Below are positions 6,918 through 9,516 of a DNA stretch of 9,516 nucleotides, piece by piece. The position numbers were made by a program, and so were the translations under genes. The first letter of the stretch is position 1. Every line of letters starts with the position of its first letter. The stretch is from UBA7185 sp964606855 (GTDB lineage: Bacteria; Bacillota; Peptococcia; Peptococcales; Peptococcaceae): the NCBI GenBank assembly GCA_964606855.1, contig CAZSHM010000046.1, forward strand, positions 1-9,516, given 5' to 3'. The notes below the pieces were generated by a model. It did no database searches, had not been told where the DNA came from, and saw only the letters and a program-made list of their open reading frames with translations.

Positions 6918-6970
6918 TTTCTTTTCCTCCTAAATTTTTAGATTGAATTGGGAAACCTTGCCTTTATCCG

Positions 6971-7000
6971 GGACGCGGGGCGCATCGCCCCCGCGGGTCC
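6971..7000 (-). other. GC-rich hairpin between ilvN and ilvC
   Basis: A 7-bp stem (6974-6980 with 6989-6995), or an extended form using GGAC (6971-6974) with GTCC (6997-7000) and a bulge, lies in the 100-base ilvN-ilvC gap. No T-run follows on the minus strand, so it is more likely a processing or stability element than a terminator. Confidence 0.45.
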
Positions 7001-7017
7001 GTCTGTGGGAATGCCGC

Positions 7018-7503
7018 CTACTTGTCCTTGGGGCTGCGCACCATGGCCGAGATGCCGGTTTTCACGATCTCCTGGATGCCGAAGGGCTGCAGCGACTTCA
7101 GGATGGCATCGATCTTGGACTCGTCGCCGGTTGCCTCGATGATCAGCGAGCGGCGGCCGATATCGATGATCCGCGCGCGGAAGATATCCATCAGCTGAAT
7201 GATTTCCCCGCGCGTGTCGCGGTCCGCCGCCACACGCACCAGGAGCAGCTGCCGGCAGACCGTGTCGTCGTTGGTCAGATCGTTGACCTTGATGACGTCC
7301 ACCAGCTTGTGCAGCTGCTTGGTCACCTGCTCGATGATCTTTTCATCGCCGTCCACGACGATGGTCATGCGGGAAATCGTCTTGTCCTCGGTGTCGCTGA
7401 CGACCAGGCTGTCGATATTGTAGCCCCGTCTGGAGAACAGGTTGGACACTTTGGCCAGCACGCCGGGATTGTTTTCCACCAATACTGCTAACTTATGCTT
7501 CAT
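7018..7503 (-). CDS. ilvN: acetohydroxyacid synthase small (regulatory) subunit
   Basis: This subunit activates the large subunit and confers valine feedback inhibition. The 161 residues match the bacterial IlvH/IlvN length: an N-terminal ACT domain (about residues 3-77), then the C-terminal ALS small-subunit domain (about 82-157). Identity to E. coli IlvH is obvious by eye (ENxxGxLxxVxxLFSxRGYNIxSL, LSRMTI-like ISRMTI, DEKxxEQxxKQLHKLVDV). Asn11, Gly14 and Asn29, positions where changes in E. coli IlvH weaken valine inhibition, are conserved, so valine sensitivity is expected. Its ATG is 4 bases after the ilvB1 stop, with GGGGGAG overlapping the end of ilvB1, which implies translational coupling. 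It is the only small subunit in the window, so it may serve both large subunits. Confidence 0.96.
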   Translation of the reverse strand: MKHKLAVLVENNPGVLAKVSNLFSRRGYNIDSLVVSDTEDKTISRMTIVVDGDEKIIEQVTKQLHKLVDVIKVNDLTNDDTVCRQLLLVRVAADRDTRGEIIQLMDIFRARIIDIGRRSLIIEATGDESKIDAILKSLQPFGIQEIVKTGISAMVRSPKDK

Positions 7504-7507
7504 CGCT

Positions 7508-9181
7508 TTACTCCCCCACTAAAATATCGTCCAGCCCCTTGCCGGCCGGTACCATTGGATAGACGTCGGCGTCGCCGTCGATGCGGAAATCGATCAGCCA
7601 GCCTTCCCTGCCGGTGAGCGCCGCCGTCAGCTGCTCGTCGCACTGCGCCAGCGTGTCGATGCGCAGGTACCGGATGCCGTAAGCTTCTGCGAGCTTGCTC
7701 CAGTCCGGCGCGGAGTCCAGGATCGTCTCCGAGTAGTTCTCATTGTAGAACAGCTTCTGCCACTGGTGCACCATGCCCAGATAACCGTTGTTCATGAGAC
7801 AGATCTTGATCGGCAGGCGGAATTTCTTCATGATCGCCAGCTCCTGCATATTCATCTGGAAACTTCCGTCTCCGGTGATCAGGATCACGTTGCGCTCCGG
7901 GAAGCCGAACTGCGCGCCGATGGCCGCCGGGAAACCGAATCCCATCGTGCCCAGCCCGCCGGAGGTGATGAACTGCCTGCAGCCGGCGGTGTTCAGGTAG
8001 AGCGCCGCCCACATCTGATGCTGGCCGACATCCGTGACCACAATTGTGTCCGCGTCCACACAGCGGTCGATAAACTGATAGGTCTCCTTGGGCGGCAGCA
8101 CACTGCCCGCCGGAGACTGCACTTCGTAGCGGTGCGCCTGCACCTCGTCGATCCAGGCGGCGTGGTGCATCCGGGGAAGCGCCGCCTCCAGCGCGTCGAG
8201 GAAATCCGCGCTGTCCGCCACCAGCGGATACTGCACCGCCACCGTCTTGCCGATCTCCGCCGGGTCAATATCCACATGGATGATCGTCCTGGCGTTTGGG
8301 GCGAAACTGCTGACGTTGCTGGTCACGCGGTCATCGAACCGCATGCCCACCGCCAGCAGACAGTCGCAGTGCTGGATGGCGTAGTTGGCGGCCACCGTGC
8401 CGTGCATTCCGGGCATGCCCAGGTCGTAGCGGTTTTGATCGGGGAAAACGCCGCGGCCCATCAGCGTGGTGGAGACGGGCAAATCCGCCTTCTGCGCGAT
8501 GTCATAGAGCACCTCGCGGTTTTCTAGCCGGTTGTTGACCCCGCCGCCCACCACGAGCACCGGGCGCTCCGCCACCTCGAGGAAGCCCACGACCTTCTCC
8601 ACCTGCTCCTTTGTCACCTTGCAGGGCTTAAACTTGACCTGGATGCGGCTGCGCACCACGCCGTTGTCCCACGGAGTGCGCACGTCCTGCACGAAGACAT
8701 CCTTTGGAATGTCGATCACCACCGGGCCGGGGCGCCCCGCCTTGGCCACAAAGAAAGCCTCCGCCACCACGTTGGGCAGCTGCGCCGCGTCGGTGACGGC
8801 ATAGGTATGCTTTGAGATCGACTGGCAGATGCCCGTCATGTGCGCCTCCTGGAACCCGTCCTTGCCCAGGAGTTCCTTGACGACCTGCCCCATGATGCAG
8901 ACCATCGGCACGGAGTCCATATTCGCCGTGGCGATGCCCGTGACCAGATTCGTCGCCCCGGGTCCCGAGGTGGCAAAGCACACGCCCACCTTGCCCGTCG
9001 CCCGCGCATAGCCGTCGGCCGCATGGGCCGCGCCCTGTTCGTGGCGCGTGAGAATATGCTTGATGTTGGGAAAATACTTCAGCCTGTCATATAGCGGAAT
9101 CACCACTCCGCCGGGCAGACCGAACACCACGTTCACGCCCTGCGCCTCCAGACAATGCAGCAGGATATCTGCTCCTAACAC
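7508..9181 (-). CDS. ilvB: acetohydroxyacid synthase large subunit, first copy (Trp type)
   Basis: This ThDP/FAD/Mg enzyme carries out the first common step of valine, leucine and isoleucine synthesis. From the GTG at 9181 it has 557 residues. Landmarks are catalytic Glu48 in RHEQGAAHAADGYAR, SGPGATNL, RFDDRV, the ThDP motif GDGSFQM (437-443) to NN (464-465), and the substrate-channel Trp474 in GMVHQWQ, as in E. coli IlvI. It therefore should accept 2-ketobutyrate as well as pyruvate. Two other herbicide-site positions differ from plant enzymes: GGVV instead of GGA and DGFQE instead of DAFQE. Start choice: AGGAGG (9198-9193) is 11 bases before GTG 9181; a TTG at 9190 is only 2 bases from it, and the in-frame GTG at 9223 has no ribosome binding site. 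An ATC at 9184 (8 bases) cannot be excluded. It is first in the operon, coupled to ilvN. Confidence 0.95.
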   Translation of the reverse strand: MLGADILLHCLEAQGVNVVFGLPGGVVIPLYDRLKYFPNIKHILTRHEQGAAHAADGYARATGKVGVCFATSGPGATNLVTGIATANMDSVPMVCIMGQVVKELLGKDGFQEAHMTGICQSISKHTYAVTDAAQLPNVVAEAFFVAKAGRPGPVVIDIPKDVFVQDVRTPWDNGVVRSRIQVKFKPCKVTKEQVEKVVGFLEVAERPVLVVGGGVNNRLENREVLYDIAQKADLPVSTTLMGRGVFPDQNRYDLGMPGMHGTVAANYAIQHCDCLLAVGMRFDDRVTSNVSSFAPNARTIIHVDIDPAEIGKTVAVQYPLVADSADFLDALEAALPRMHHAAWIDEVQAHRYEVQSPAGSVLPPKETYQFIDRCVDADTIVVTDVGQHQMWAALYLNTAGCRQFITSGGLGTMGFGFPAAIGAQFGFPERNVILITGDGSFQMNMQELAIMKKFRLPIKICLMNNGYLGMVHQWQKLFYNENYSETILDSAPDWSKLAEAYGIRYLRIDTLAQCDEQLTAALTGREGWLIDFRIDGDADVYPMVPAGKGLDDILVGE

Positions 9182-9192
9182 GATAAACAACA

Positions 9193-9198
9193 CCTCCT
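9193..9198 (-). promoter_or_regulatory. ribosome binding site of the first ilvB
   Basis: Minus-strand AGGAGG ends 11 bases before the GTG at 9181. The spacing is slightly long, but no ATG exists near it, and the position fits the conserved LGADILLHCLEAQGV N-terminus. Confidence 0.7.
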
Positions 9199-9277
9199 GA
9201 GAAAATGCCCTCGCCCGCGGCACAGTCGGTCCGCCGCCCCGGGGAAAACAGAAACCGCAACGCCTGCCGGCGTGAAA

Positions 9278-9284
9278 CCTCCTT
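9278..9284 (-). promoter_or_regulatory. orphan Shine-Dalgarno-like site in the ilv leader
   Basis: A perfect AAGGAGG lies 1 base after the 13-bp hairpin, but no ATG, GTG or TTG follows at usable spacing. The nearest start-like codon is ACG (9273-9271), 4 bases on. That frame runs 32 codons to a TAG at 9177-9175, overlapping the ilvB start by 7 bases, and holds three GTT valine codons early. Whether it is translated is unknown. Confidence 0.4.
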
Positions 9285-9285
9285 C

Positions 9286-9317
9286 TGTATCATAACAGTT
9301 TCTTCTGTTATGATACA
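9286..9317 (-). promoter_or_regulatory. 13-bp inverted repeat in the ilv 5' leader
   Basis: Perfect 13-bp arms (9286-9298 and 9305-9317) flank a 6-base centre. From the predicted transcription start (about 9325-9323) this is roughly +7 to +38. It could be an operator for a dimeric repressor or a 5'-end mRNA hairpin. The A/T-rich arms and missing T-run argue against a terminator. Confidence 0.65.
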
Positions 9318-9330
9318 ACTCGCTTTCTCT

Positions 9331-9359
9331 AGTATACAACGCCGGAGAGGAAAATGCAA
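9331..9359 (-). promoter_or_regulatory. sigma-A-type promoter of the ilv operon
   Basis: Minus strand: -35 TTGCAT (9359-9354), exactly 17 bases, then -10 TATACT (9336-9331). Each box is one or two mismatches from consensus. It places the transcription start about 143 bases upstream of ilvB1. No competing promoter was seen in the leader. Confidence 0.7.
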
Positions 9360-9367
9360 CCTCTCCG
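9343..9367. promoter_or_regulatory. 8-bp inverted repeat enclosing the -35 box
   Basis: CGGAGAGG (9343-9350) and CCTCTCCG (9360-9367) are perfect inverted arms separated by 9 bases. The -35 box TTGCAT lies wholly in the spacer. This is the geometry of an operator for a dimeric DNA-binding protein; the protein is not in the window. Confidence 0.5.
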
Positions 9368-9453
9368 AGGGAGAATCTGACAAAAATCTATAAAAAAACC
9401 TAATATCGTTTTCTTGTCCGGGCGGCAGATTCGCCTTGCGTTCCGCAGGACAG

Positions 9454-9483
9454 GCGTTTTCCGACGAAATACCGGGAAAACGC
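9454..9483. repeat. 9-bp inverted repeat upstream of the ilv promoter
   Basis: GCGTTTTCC (9454-9462) and GGAAAACGC (9475-9483) are perfect arms with a 12-base centre. No T-run follows on either strand. It lies about 100 bases upstream of the -35, at a place suitable for an upstream regulator site. The rest of 9368-9516 shows no gene that I can support. Confidence 0.4.
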
Positions 9484-9516
9484 GGATGCGAAGGGGCCGT
9501 CTGTCGGCTATGAAAC

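Noticed and set aside
5748..6941. Plus-strand open frame (397 codons) opposite ilvC
   Set aside because: It is low-complexity shadow coding with no domain; ilvC on the other strand is intact with all catalytic residues.
9087..9383. 98-codon minus-strand frame across the ilv leader, including an internal ATG at 9293
   Set aside because: It crosses the promoter -10 and hairpin and runs far into ilvB1 in another frame. The ATG lies within the hairpin arm with no ribosome binding site, and no domain is visible.
9371..9392. Possible CodY box in the A/T-rich stretch upstream of the ilv promoter
   Set aside because: The best alignment to AATTTTCWGAAAATT has about six mismatches, too many to support.

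Overview
The window looks like a chromosomal segment of a fairly GC-rich Firmicute, most likely a member of the Clostridia. The reasons are strong AGGAGG-type ribosome binding sites, an RNase J gene with its own sigma-A-like promoter, compact operons with intrinsic terminators, and an ilvB-ilvN-ilvC cluster of Gram-positive type. The species cannot be named from the sequence alone. No tRNA, rRNA, CRISPR array, insertion sequence or phage gene was seen.

Layout. Positions 1-774 (+) hold the C-terminal part of a cysteine-type alpha/beta hydrolase that begins before the window. It is followed at once by a relic of a short-chain dehydrogenase (799-1074, +) and a terminator. Everything from 1252 onward is on the minus strand. 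Read in the direction of transcription (right to left), there is: a promoter and leader with inverted repeats (9516-9182); ilvB1 (acetohydroxyacid synthase large subunit); ilvN (regulatory subunit); ilvC (ketol-acid reductoisomerase); a structured gap; a second large-subunit gene, ilvB2; tandem hairpins ending the operon; a small TPR-repeat protein; and, from its own promoter, rnj (RNase J) with a strong terminator facing the plus-strand genes.

How the genes work together. IlvB1/IlvN and possibly IlvB2/IlvN condense pyruvate with pyruvate or 2-ketobutyrate, and IlvC then isomerises and reduces the products, giving the first two steps of valine, leucine and isoleucine synthesis. ilvD, ilvE and leu genes are not in the window. 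IlvN keeps the residues linked to valine feedback in E. coli IlvH. The two large subunits differ at the substrate-channel tryptophan (Trp in IlvB1, Leu in IlvB2), which suggests different substrate preference and inhibitor response.

Most interesting points: (1) rnj appears to start at an AUC codon, because the only upstream in-frame ATG lies inside the -10 box; (2) the naturally Trp-to-Leu, Pro-to-Ser second acetohydroxyacid synthase; (3) an ilv leader without a T-box but with an operator-like repeat around the -35, a 13-bp hairpin just after the start of transcription and an orphan Shine-Dalgarno; (4) a hairpin-rich gap before ilvB2. I did not find convincing evidence of a wholly new multi-gene system; the novelty here is in regulation and paralogue specialisation.
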